Of a stretch of DNA of 64,000 nucleotides, positions 21,871-31,757 are shown piece after piece (the stretch's first letter is position 1; each line of letters starts with the position of its first letter). The DNA comes from Cryoendolithus antarcticus (lineage: Eukaryota; Ascomycota; Dothideomycetes; Cladosporiales; Cladosporiaceae). Below the pieces are notes generated by a model that searched no databases, was not told where the DNA came from, and was given only the letters and a program-made list of their open reading frames with translations. The stretch is taken from positions 62,001 to 126,000 of the forward strand of contig NAJO01000066.1 in NCBI GenBank assembly GCA_002077065.1, read 5' to 3'. The position numbers and the translations under genes are program-made.

Positions 21871-21889
21871 CTTTTATAAGAGTTATCTT
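21871..21889 (-). promoter_or_regulatory. TATA box and adjacent GATA site upstream of CVNH copy 1
   Basis: Read on the minus strand, TATAAAAG occupies 21878..21871, about 85 bases before the start codon, with AGATAA at 21889..21884 just upstream. Position and spacing suit a core promoter with a GATA-factor site. Confidence 0.5.
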
Positions 21890-23073
21890 ACCGCTGCTGC
21901 GTTGAGCTGGGCTCCGCTAGGCATAGCGCTCATATACAGGCCGCGGAGCTTTGCATGGTTCCTTTGCAGGTCTTGAAGGGGACTCGACTGTATGCACGCC
22001 AGGGTACATGCTAGTAGCTGCGCAGTGATGTGCCGCACGCAGACACTTATCCGGGCCGTTGAATGACTATGAAGTTGCAAGTCCAGCGCACTCTGTCGTG
22101 ATCAGTCGACTAGAGCACTAGGGAACCCAACACCTGATATAATCGTGACCTCACTACTTTGATGAAGCACCTTTGGGCAGATAGGTAGATGCTACACATA
22201 TGCCGGAGACCTAGGCGGAGATCCCGGGAGTAGGCTGAGCACGGCTACGACTCAGCGCCTTCAGCGTGCGCATAGAGCCTCTAAATCTGGACGAGAAAAA
22301 GGTCATGCACAGCTGCATGTATGGGCGCCCAGCCAAGTCGCCCCGTAGTTGCCGAACTAGTCACCACGTTCTTTGCGGGAGATCTGGAATAGACAAGTAG
22401 CGTATAGTGCAACCCGCAGTGGAGACGTTCGATGTGCTCGTTTTGTACTGTGCAACCGGTACCAGCACGCTGGCATGCAGCAGACCGAGTATCAGAGTCC
22501 AGTGCACCGGACGAGGCGATGCCTAGCGGGGCGATGAGCGAGATCGAGTTGATACATTTCAATTTGAGGACCGAAACTTGAACCGTACGGACGGAGGTTT
22601 CAATGGTGTGCAGCTGTGAAGTCGCCACCAAGGCGGGATCTTGAGGCTTGGCAGGTGCTTGTTGGTCTGCTGAGTTAGGGTACGTCGAAAAAATACCCTG
22701 TCTGTTGCTTGACACATTCACACATGCTCATTACGCTCGCATGTGATAACAGACTGTTTCCATGATGGTCGTATTTCTCGGCGAGATGACCTCGCTGCTT
22801 GCTTGCCCTGACAATAGCGACAGCCAAATAACTCCTACGCTGGGTGAAGAGGTTTGACAGGCACACTTGATGTGGAACCACTGGCACGGGAGTCGAAGTG
22901 CGACTTTAGTCTAAGGCTGTAGCGTCTCGATATACATGTATCGCTGTACGAGACACCCACTGCATCAGAAAGTGCCTCAACCCATCTCAATCGATCGCGT
23001 GAGACACTACTGGTCCCTTTCTTGAATTTAGAGGAGATGCATTTTTTGCAGTAACGGAGCCTCCCAGGTAAGC
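21890..23073. other. Gene-poor spacer between the two CVNH genes
   Basis: No open frame here has a recognisable domain, signal peptide followed by a consistent fold, or splice continuity. The 146-residue minus frame at 22281..22721 has no family resemblance that I can name. It is likely the promoter of copy 1 and degraded sequence. Confidence 0.4.
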
Positions 23074-23603
23074 TTATCGATTTTTCATGCTGCTAACCTG
23101 GTTGAAGCAAAAGAGCCCGCCGTTGACGTAACCGATGAAGTTGTCAGTTTCCAGTGAGATGGACGCATTGAAAAGTTGTCGAGTACGTGTCGCTTACTCG
23201 TTTCGATACTAGTCGCAGGATAGCCGCCTTCACCGTCAGCGTAGTTGGCAGACAGTATAGTGCCACTGAGCTTCACATTCTTGCAGCTGCCGCCAAATCC
23301 GCCGCTGAATTGCTGGTCGCTAGTAGCGGTTCAAAGCGAGTGCCTTCAAAATCGGCGGGCTTACTTGAGATGGCCCAGGAGTCTGCCGTGGGAGTTGATG
23401 AAGCAGGAGTTGATCAGGATGCCGACATTGAAGGTAGACCCGACTGAGCAAGTAGCCGCTAACTCCCAGTCATTTGGATAGGATGGAGACAGGAAAATTG
23501 AAGTGCAAGAGTGAGCGTAGCCGGAGCTGGCTGTTGCTTGGAGTATGAGGTAGTTGAGCCTAAGCAAAGTACTGAGAAAGGCAGTTGGAGAGAGCATAAT
23601 CAT
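23074..23603 (-). pseudogene. Secreted CVNH-domain lectin, copy 2, with defective last splice acceptor
   Basis: Exon 1 23603..23365 and exon 2 23304..23198 (107 bases, the same length as exon 2 of copy 1) are joined by a phase 2 intron ending aattcag. They encode a hydrophobic leader and CVNH repeat 1 (SGYAHSCTSIFLS, LAATCSVG, INSCFINSHGRL) plus GGSCKNVKLSGTILSANYADGEGGYPATSIET. A gtaagc donor at 23197 sits at the same phase 1 position as in copy 1, and matching repeat-2 coding sequence (DNFIGYVNGGLFC) resumes at about 23150 in another frame. The expected acceptor reads GG instead of AG and the interval has no other AG, so the normal protein cannot be spliced. Read-through gives an unrelated 39-residue tail to 23085. 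It could be a truncated but expressed protein. Confidence 0.6.
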
Positions 23604-26068
23604 AGGGCTTGATGTGGAGAAGGAAATCTAGTAGGGAGGAGGAGAATGTGAACAGAGCTCAGATACCGAGATCTAATCCTTTGTACTTATGCCAATTCTT
23701 GGAGGCAGCAAGTCCCTGCCCGGCGCCGTTGCCTGTCGATGGCTGGTTGCGTGTTCTGTGCCTGCGCAATCCTTCTGCAGCTGATCACATGACACTAGTG
23801 CTGGCGCGACGAAGAAGATACCTAAATCGGAAATTTGGTCATGGGACTAATCTCGCTCATATCTTACGTGCATATCGCAACGTCGCATCGATGGAAGAAA
23901 TAGGATATCTTCAACAGGGTCCTGTTCGCAATGAATTGTATGCCCTCAAATCTGCGCATTGACAATCTTTGGCGCAAGCAAGATGCAGGGTGATGGAATC
24001 AGCATGTTCAAAGACGTTATATAGATCGATGCCTTAGTATTGGACTTCATACCAGCTTGCCAGCCAGCCAGGGGATTTTTGGAAGGTGTGACCTAGATTT
24101 CATTGCTCCTTCCGTGCGAGCATATCTGACCCACCTGACTTTGTGCCAGCGTTCTTCAATCTATTGAAGCACAATATATGACCACAAGCCGTACTTTCAT
24201 GGGCTGTCTGGAACGCAGGCGGCTCGTATGGCATACAGAGGCAGCTCAGCGGCGAGACCAGCTCTCCCGCGAACGTGAATCGAGGCGGACGAGAGGCTGC
24301 CATTGACGCAATAGATCAGAAGCGAGAGATCGAGCTGCATGCCTTCTTTGCGACAGGTGGCCGCGATTCATGCTAACGAGAAGCGTGCATTGAATGCGCT
24401 TGCTTCTGACACACCGCTTGCCCAGACATCCCAGACTTGGACGCCGCTTTCTTGATCTTTGAGCATACCGAGGGAACGTTACCTACCTTGCCTTTCGCCA
24501 TACCTTAGACACGCAATGGCTGTCTCTTCATTTTAACGTGGTCAGCCCAGACATGTCGAGTAATGCTCAGCCCGGAAGCAAGTCCTCAATCTTGGCGTTA
24601 TCCGACTTGTTGGAATGCCTCCCACTGGAACAGGAGGCTCGAACATCCTCGCCGACGCAAGAACGTCTACCGAAGCTGGCTTGCGGAGATCGTGAAGCGC
24701 GAGGCGTTGACTTACCTTTCTGACCGCAACATCTAGGGCCGAGGTGGCGCTTTGTTCTCCCGGGGCAGTTGTCCTGTTAAGTACAAGGCATTTGTGAATG
24801 TCAATGCTGCGCAGCGGTGGCAGCCTCGGATCCTGCCGCCGATACAGAGAGATGCGGTGTTGACAAAGTTGAGCGCTATGTTTCCGAGTGGAGGGATCTT
24901 GGCTCGCTGCCGCACTACTCCACGTGCGATACTAGGAAGTCGCCCTGGACCGTGTCGTTGATCATGCACAGTTGCTGATTGGAGTCGCGTCGACGCATCT
25001 AGACCATTTGGGCGCGATTGTCAATGTGGTCCACATTGGTTCTCCATCATGAACAAAGTCATGACAGCGAAGAGTGGATGCAGCACTGGCAAGTTCCTTT
25101 GCCAAGGGTCATGCGACTCGCCGGGATGGCCTCGGAGAGTGGAGAAGCCCTGCCCTGAGCTGCGTCTGTGCGCTTACTGGACCACTGGACGATCGTGTCC
25201 GCTCAGGCCGCTTACCGTGGAACTCGTACTTTTCTCCGGAGGCGTGTGGAGGAAGTCGAACCTTTGACCACGCATGTCAATGCTCGGCTGCTGAAGCATC
25301 CCACGTCGAGATTGTCAGCCTGGCTTATGGCACGGTCGACGTGACCACGCATCGGATCATTGACGTGGGAAATGAGATTCTCGGACTTGTAGGCAATGAC
25401 GAGGTGTTTTTTGACATCAATCACCTCGCGACATGATTGGCGGGAGAAGTACAAGGTAGATGAAGTCGGCAAGCACACTACAGGGTGACTTCACTTCAGT
25501 CATGTGATACATGGGTAAATCCAAGCGTGACTCTGACTAGCTTGGCTTGCTTACACTAGATCGGTTAGAATGCAAGCGCCATACAATGCACGGACGATGC
25601 ATTCGAATGGAACCCGCACGAGCTGTTGCAGTAGTGCTACTAACGAACCTCTAGTCGAGACCACGCGAGGCAGGCATGCCATGCGACAGTCGATCGACAG
25701 ACAAACCGAACGCAACACGATGGAAGCGGGGAAAGTGACGGTACACGACCACTGCTCCTTGCGTACACGAGCGCCCGCACAAATCAGCTTGTCGAGTTCG
25801 GTGCCGTTTAGCCCGGGACGGATAAATGTGCCACATGCTCTACCCCAGACAGTGCTACCCCATGTCCCGGGCCCCTCCACATTGCCCTCCACCGGAGAGG
25901 TGTGTGCGTCGAAGAGGAGCACAGAGACATGCTGTGATGCACAGGTCCACTCGCAAGCATTTGACCCGCTAATGGACGCTGCTGCGTTTCATTTCTACTC
26001 CTCTCGTCCCACCTTGCACCTCTTTTGCTACCGGGACTCTGGTCAGACTTGGAGCAACGATAGCTAAC
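23604..26068. other. Gene-poor island with degraded coding traces
   Basis: In these 2.4 kb I see no intact gene. On the minus strand near 24215..24367 there is a CVNH-like trace (TCRKEG, LDLSLLIYCVNGSLSS) preceded in frame by a TGA. On the plus strand, 25074..25436 is open and its last 45 residues (from VEIVSLAYGTVDVTTHRIID) look protein-like but match no family that I know. The last 500 bases should contain the promoter of the transporter gene. Confidence 0.4.
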
Positions 26069-27933
26069 ATGTCTACCGATATCGAAGGAAAAGCTCACCA
26101 TGGCGAGGCCATCGAGCACCACACCGATGTTTACGATGAGAAGAAGGGCGTTGCCGACTTCAAGGCGGACGCCATTCTGGCTGAGAATGCGGAGCACAAC
26201 ATGACTGTGTTGCAAGCTGTGAAGCAATATCCGATGGCGTCGTTCTGGGCTTTTGTCATTTCGTGTTTGATCGTAAGGATTTCTCATACCGAGCGATTGC
26301 GTTCTGTCAGCTAACAAAATGCCCAGATCATGGAGTCCTACGACGTATTCCTGATGGGTAATTTCGTCGCTCTGCCTTATTTCATCACAAGGTTCGGTGT
26401 AGAGATCCCAGGCCAAACACAGATCGTCAACGGCATAGAAGTACCGGTCAAAGTCATCGCGACGCAGTGGCAAGGTGCACTACAAGTTTCCGGCCAACTT
26501 GGTGCGCTGATTGGTGTCTTCGTTGCCGGCCCGCTCACGAGCTGGATCGGATATCGGTGGGCGACCATCATCGGCTTGATGCTGCTCAATGTCTTCATTT
26601 TCTCGTTCTACTTCGCAAACTCGATTGCGGTCATGTTCGTGGCTCAGCTACTGGAAGGCGTGCCATGGGGCATCTTCATTGCCAACGCACCCGCTTACTG
26701 CTCTGAGATTGTCCCGATCCAGTTGCGCGCACCTGCAACACAGATGTTGCAGATGTTCTGGGCTATTGGCAGTATCATTGTCGGTGCGGTGACTTACTGC
26801 TACAACGGCGTGGAAAATGATAGCGCGTTCAGGTAAACAGGCTTCCTGCGGACGAACGGACATTCTGACCAGATGCTGATTCGACTTACAGGATCCCGAT
26901 CGCTCTTCAGTGGCTGTTCCCCACCCCGCTCGCCATTCTCATCTTCTGCTGCCCAGAAAGCCCTTGGTGGCTCACTCGGAAAGGCCGCCTGGAAGAAGCC
27001 GCGAAGTCCGTCGAGCGCCTCGGCCGCAGATCACAAGTCAATTCTGGTGAGACGGTCGCTATGATGCGCCGTGTCATCGAATTCGAGAAGTCTACCAAAA
27101 AACCCAGCCTGCTCGAGCTCTTCAAGGGCACCGACTTGAGGCGAACTCTTATCGTCTGCTTCGTGTACTCGGCACAGAACTTGACTGGTAATCTGATTGC
27201 CAACCAGGCTGTCTACTTCTTCAGACGTATGCAAACACACCCAGACTATCTGTCCTTCTGACTGCACATTTTTGCTGACCCCACTTGCAGAGGCTGGCAT
27301 CAGTGTCAACACCGCATTTGCCCTTGGTCTGATCACTTCAGCTCTGCAGATGATATTCGTCATGTTCTCCTGGATCTTGACAACATACCTTGGTCGCCGC
27401 ACGATCTACCTCTGGGGTTCAGCCGTCAACACAATCCTTCTCTTCGCCCTCGGAATTGCGGGCTGCTTCGGCAAGGGCCAGGCGGCTAACTACGCACAAG
27501 CATCACTTGGTCTTATCGTCTCTGTCCTCTTCACGCTTGGCCCTGCGCCAGCGTCATGGGTCATTATCGGCGAAACGTCCGCCATCCGTCTGCGTCCCCT
27601 CACCACAGGTGTTGGACGTGGCTCCTACTACATCGTGGAGATCCCATGTATCTTCCTCGCATCGTACATGCTGAACCCTACTGGTGGCAATCGTAAGTCT
27701 ACCCTCTTATCGTGTCTTTCCTCCAAGAGACCCTTCAGCTAACGGTACTCGTAGTCGCCGGCAAGTGTGGCTTCGTCTGGGGCGCTACCGGCTTCATCTG
27801 TCTCGTTACGGCATACTTCTTCCTTCCGGAGATGAAGGGCCGCTCGTACCGCGAGATTGACATTATGTTCCAGCGTCGCCTTCCCGCGAGGCAATGGAAG
27901 AAGACGATCATCGATATCAACGACGACGAGTAG
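26069..27933 (+). CDS. MFS sugar transporter, alpha-glucoside/maltose permease type
   Basis: Five exons, 26069..26272, 26327..26832, 26892..27226, 27291..27692 and 27755..27933, total 1,626 bases and 541 residues; all junctions keep frame. The hydrophilic N-terminus is followed by about 12 membrane helices. Sugar-porter marks include GQLGALIGVFVAGPLTSWIGYRW (loop 2-3), a PESPWWL motif after helix 6, YLGRR in loop 8-9, and the terminal PEMKGRSYREID. Presence of HNMTVLQAVKQYP before helix 1 and the MESYDVFLMGNF helix resembles fungal Mal-type H+ symporters. It sits alone in plasma-membrane transporter style; no glucosidase or regulator is adjacent, so the substrate is an inference. Confidence 0.88.
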
Positions 27934-28706
27934 ATGGTCTGTCATTGAAGAGAAGGGACAGCGAAGGCATGTGCCTGCAGATCAAGAATGTAACTTCCGA
28001 GTACAATCAAAACTCCGACATCCCCCTACTTTCAATTCTGCCCTTTGAGCCCTCCACACTCAGCGTGTCACAACTATGTGGTGCTTCAGCTTCTGCTTAT
28101 CGCCTATGTCATGTCTGGTAAACCGCGCTCATCTGCCCTCTGTCTGTGCCTGCCTCATGAGGATATCTGACAGAAGGTTCGAGAAGCTTCTCTATGTCCA
28201 GCTCGCTGCGTGTCCATCGGAGACTCGTGACTCCCGAAGAATGAATCCGGCTGCATTGCTACATACACTAAGTCCTGTGCCTCCATGTCAATCCGATCGC
28301 ATCAATCTGTGCAAACGAGTTGTACTACGGCAGGTGGTCCTGCCCCCGCGAAATCCTCCAGCGCCACAGCCTTGCGCAGCCACTCTCCGGTACGTCATTT
28401 TATATTGTTAACTCCGATCACGATGTCCAAGTTAATTACATTGAGATGTGGATGCTTCACATTCACCGTACCTGACCGTTCGATAGCAGTATCAGCACCA
28501 CCTGAGACCCTCAGACCTGGATCCACTACTCACGTGACGAGTGAAACCAATCGAGCAATCCTGCGTACCACAGCAAACCGCATGACAAAGGATCGCGTGC
28601 TCTTGTCTTAGGCACGGCTTTCCTTGACCCACATCCTCTGGGTTCACTCAACTCTTTCAACGATACTAGAGATCGAGGGAGATCGACCATCGAACGCATC
28701 GTTATC
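27934..28706. other. Intergenic region, no gene seen
   Basis: About 770 bases between two genes on the same strand. Only short overlapping frames are present; it is read as the transporter 3' end and the promoter of the RING gene. Confidence 0.4.
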
Positions 28707-30098
28707 ATGGCGGACGCCTCCGCATCCCGGGAGCTCGTGTTCTGCCATTCCTGCGAGAACGAGTGGTATCGCTCAGAACATGGCCTCGTCTGCCCTGAGT
28801 GCCAGTCAGACTTCACAGAGATCATCGAGCAGCCAGCATCAGACCCACGCCTAGATCCTACGCATTTGCCACCCGACTCGCAACCACAGCACCCACTACA
28901 GGATCACAATCCATGGGAGGCGGCGGACCCGGAGGAAGAGGACATTGGTGGGTTCCGATTTGAGCGGAATGCACCAGGACAGCCTGTGGGAGGTACATAC
29001 AGGACGACTATCAACCGTACTGTCACACTCGATGCGCAAGGGCGGCCGGTGATAGAGGGAGGTGAGGAAGGTGGAGGCGGGGGTATTATGAGCTTGATTG
29101 GGGGAGCTTTACAGGGCGTCATCGGACCAGCAGTACAGCAGCTGCTAGCCCAGCATCAACAACAGCAGAACCAGCAGCAAAGAGCGTTGATGCCTGGGTC
29201 GCCCCAGCAGGCGAATCAACAAGGTAACAACGCCTCGGGCTTCACGCACAACATCTCCGGCCCCGGCTACTCTATCCACGTCACCTCCTCATCGATTCGA
29301 GGCTCGACCTCTCCATCCCTCCATCCTCGCGACGCTAATGCCCCACAACCTCTGAATCCGCAACCCGACCACCTCCAAGAGATGATGCGCCAGATGTTCA
29401 TGAACATCGGTGGCTACCCTGCCTTACCCGGCCAGGAGCAACGCGGCTTTCCTTCACAGATGGGACAAATGGGACCTGGAGGTTTCATGTTCGGCAATGC
29501 GCCACCCGGTGGTCCCGGCACACCACAAGATCTCTTCCAGCAGATGATGCAAGCCGCTACTGGCGGTGCGCACGGTGACGCGGTCTACAGCCAGGAGTCG
29601 CTCGATCGGATCGTGACGCAGCTGATGGAGCAGCATTCCACTGGTAATGCGCCGGGTCCGGCGTCGCAGAACGCTATCAAGTCGCTGCCGACGCGAGCAC
29701 TCACGGAGGCAGACTTTGGCCATGATGGCAAGGCGGATTGCAGTATCTGCATGAGCGAGGTGGAGCTTGGTGAGAGAGTCACGGAACTACCATGTGGGCA
29801 TTGGTTCCATGGGGAGTGTGTTGGAGCCTGGCTGAGGCAGACTGATACATGTCCGCATTGCAGACGAGGCATCGTAGCCAGTGATGGTGACGGAAATGAA
29901 GTTAGGGCACCACATGAGACTCCTGCTGTGGACGTCAGTACCGGTACACAGCCGATGCCTGGGCAGTTTCCGTCAGCTGCTCCAAGTGGGAGTGCACGCA
30001 GTGGTGGCGTAGGTGGCGTGTTCAGCAGCATGAGGAACGCTTTCGGAGGTGGCAGTAACAACAACGACAACGGGAGCGGAAGTGGGAGTCGCTCGTAG
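28707..30098 (+). CDS. RING-H2 E3 ubiquitin ligase (RNF115/RNF126-like)
   Basis: A single exon of 463 residues. The N-terminus has a small zinc ribbon (CHSCENEWYRSEHGLVCPEC, residues about 13-33) of the RNF126/BCA2 type that binds ubiquitin or BAG6 clients in animals. A Gln/Asn/Gly-rich middle is low complexity. Near residues 347-388 is a complete RING-H2 finger: CSICMSEVELGERVTELPC, GHWFHGEC, then CPHC. The tail is Ser/Gly/Asn-rich. The pair zinc ribbon plus RING-H2 argues for cytosolic protein quality control, but the fungal substrates are unknown. No membrane segment is visible. Confidence 0.88.
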   Translation: MADASASRELVFCHSCENEWYRSEHGLVCPECQSDFTEIIEQPASDPRLDPTHLPPDSQPQHPLQDHNPWEAADPEEEDIGGFRFERNAPGQPVGGTYRTTINRTVTLDAQGRPVIEGGEEGGGGGIMSLIGGALQGVIGPAVQQLLAQHQQQQNQQQRALMPGSPQQANQQGNNASGFTHNISGPGYSIHVTSSSIRGSTSPSLHPRDANAPQPLNPQPDHLQEMMRQMFMNIGGYPALPGQEQRGFPSQMGQMGPGGFMFGNAPPGGPGTPQDLFQQMMQAATGGAHGDAVYSQESLDRIVTQLMEQHSTGNAPGPASQNAIKSLPTRALTEADFGHDGKADCSICMSEVELGERVTELPCGHWFHGECVGAWLRQTDTCPHCRRGIVASDGDGNEVRAPHETPAVDVSTGTQPMPGQFPSAAPSGSARSGGVGGVFSSMRNAFGGGSNNNDNGSGSGSRS

Positions 30099-30996
30099 AC
30101 AGCGCGACTCTCGCCGTTTAGGCGACATAGAACATCATCACCCATACCACAGCGCCGACTGCACAGCTATTACCCAGCGCATCTTCCGCGTCCGACGGCA
30201 TTCTATCTCTGCACGCACGCAGATATTGAGCGCAACAGGGTGCTCAGGCTGTTGGAAGTAGCGATGCAGGAGTGAGCGAGTCAGCCGTCAGGTGCACCGG
30301 AGTCCTCGAGCATGGCTCTGAGGCGCTCGGCTGGCAATCGCCCTTCACGGCCAAGCAGACTACCCGGCGCTTTTGAACTCGAGGAGGATCAGCGTGAGCG
30401 TTCACATGAGGACGCAGAGCCACTGTCCAATCGGGATCGGCGTTCTGGCAGGTTTACAGAGCGCTAGAAAAGGTTGGCTCGATTATATTACGTACGCGAG
30501 TATGAGGGAATGGAGACGCGAGCATTGGATAGGCTTGCAAACTACTCTGCATCTATGATTGTATAGAGCAGACGGACGAAGTGTGGGACGAGCCATGAAT
30601 TGACATGCCTTACTTGTATCAGGTCTCAGCCGTCAAATTACTTCAACGGTAAAAGCATGTGTACTCGATTTGTTCTACGTGGACGCGTGAAACCTGAACC
30701 ACGGTACGAGCACTGAGCCTTCCATGGGCCATTGACAATGTGTTATCTCACCCTAGGGCTGAGTGAGAATACAGCGTCGTGCGCTTGATTGCGCAACCGG
30801 AGATTACAAGCTCTTGTGAATAATACATAGGGGTATCTTGTGAAACGCAAAGCAACACGACTCCGCGATCCTGTACGAGCGCTCCCACATGGAACACGCA
30901 CGGTCGCTCAATCAGGTCAATTCAACCGCAGCCATATCACTCCGCCGTCCCGGTCCGGGGTGAGCGGGACGGTGGGCTGCCCATCAGCCCAGCCTG
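30099..30996. other. Intergenic region between convergent genes
   Basis: About 900 bases between the 3' ends of the RING ligase and the cyclin gene. No frame has support. This is long for a convergent spacer, but I see no RNA gene or repeat. Confidence 0.4.
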
Positions 30997-31757
30997 CTAC
31001 AGCACATTTATCGATGCGAAATCCATTCTGTCTGGCTTTACAAGCTCGACGTCGTTTGGCGGCGAATCTGGCACTTCTCGTCTTCGTTCGAAAAGTCGCA
31101 GTGTCTCAGCGATGGCGTCAGGTCGAGAAAGCCGAAGCAATCGCCAGTCAAGCGCCTCCAGGACTTTGAGCTCTAGTCGGTCCAAGTACTTCGCCACTAC
31201 CGGCGGCTGACCGACGTGTGTCGCCCAGTATTGGGTCGGGGGAGGATGATCGCTGTTGAAGAGCGTTGCAATAGACACAGTGGCTGTGATCAGCGGGCCT
31301 GCTAATGGCTGCCCGAGTTTGTCTTCGCTGAGAGCTCGTGGCTCTCGGAGAAATTTGCTGAGGATACCGAAGGCTAGCGCGACGATCTCGATGGGCATGT
31401 GGGCTCGGAGAAGCAGGTCCTCGATGGCGAGAATGTCGTCCCAGAAAGGCTCTCCAGGGCCAGATAGCTCGCGTGCGAAGACAGCGGCGATGTCGAGTTC
31501 TGTCTCAAGTCAGAGCCAATTACAGAGAGGGATCTGGAACGAGTGATCTCACCATCTACCTCGTCCTCGCTTTCGTCCTCCGAGACATCTTCGATTATGC
31601 CAACATGAATACAGGTCTTGTCCTTTAGCGGCGGTGTTGGAAAGCGAGACAGACCGCCTTTGGCGTCGAGGAAAGCATCCAAATCCTCGATGCCGTCCAG
31701 TGAGTCGAAGTCCGTCAAGGCGGGTGAGGCCGGCAGGATAGCCACGGTATTGTCCAT
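30997..31757 (-). CDS. Pho80/Mug80-like cyclin
   Basis: Exon 1 31757..31553 and exon 2 31499..30997, intron 53 bases, phase 1; 235 residues. The N-terminus is acidic (VSEDESEDEVDEELD across the junction) and precedes a cyclin-like helical domain with PFWDDILAIEDLLLRAHMP, ALAFGILSKFL, a conserved HPPPTQYWATHVG and LELKVLEALDWRLL. This layout is that of fungal cyclins related to S. pombe Mug80 and the Pho80 group, which partner Pho85-type kinases. An upstream minus frame reaching 31995 is open in another frame and is not needed. Partner kinase and process are not shown by the sequence. Confidence 0.68.

Noticed and set aside
25551..25922. 123-residue minus-strand frame before the MFS gene
   Set aside because: No recognisable domain, and it lies where the transporter promoter should be.
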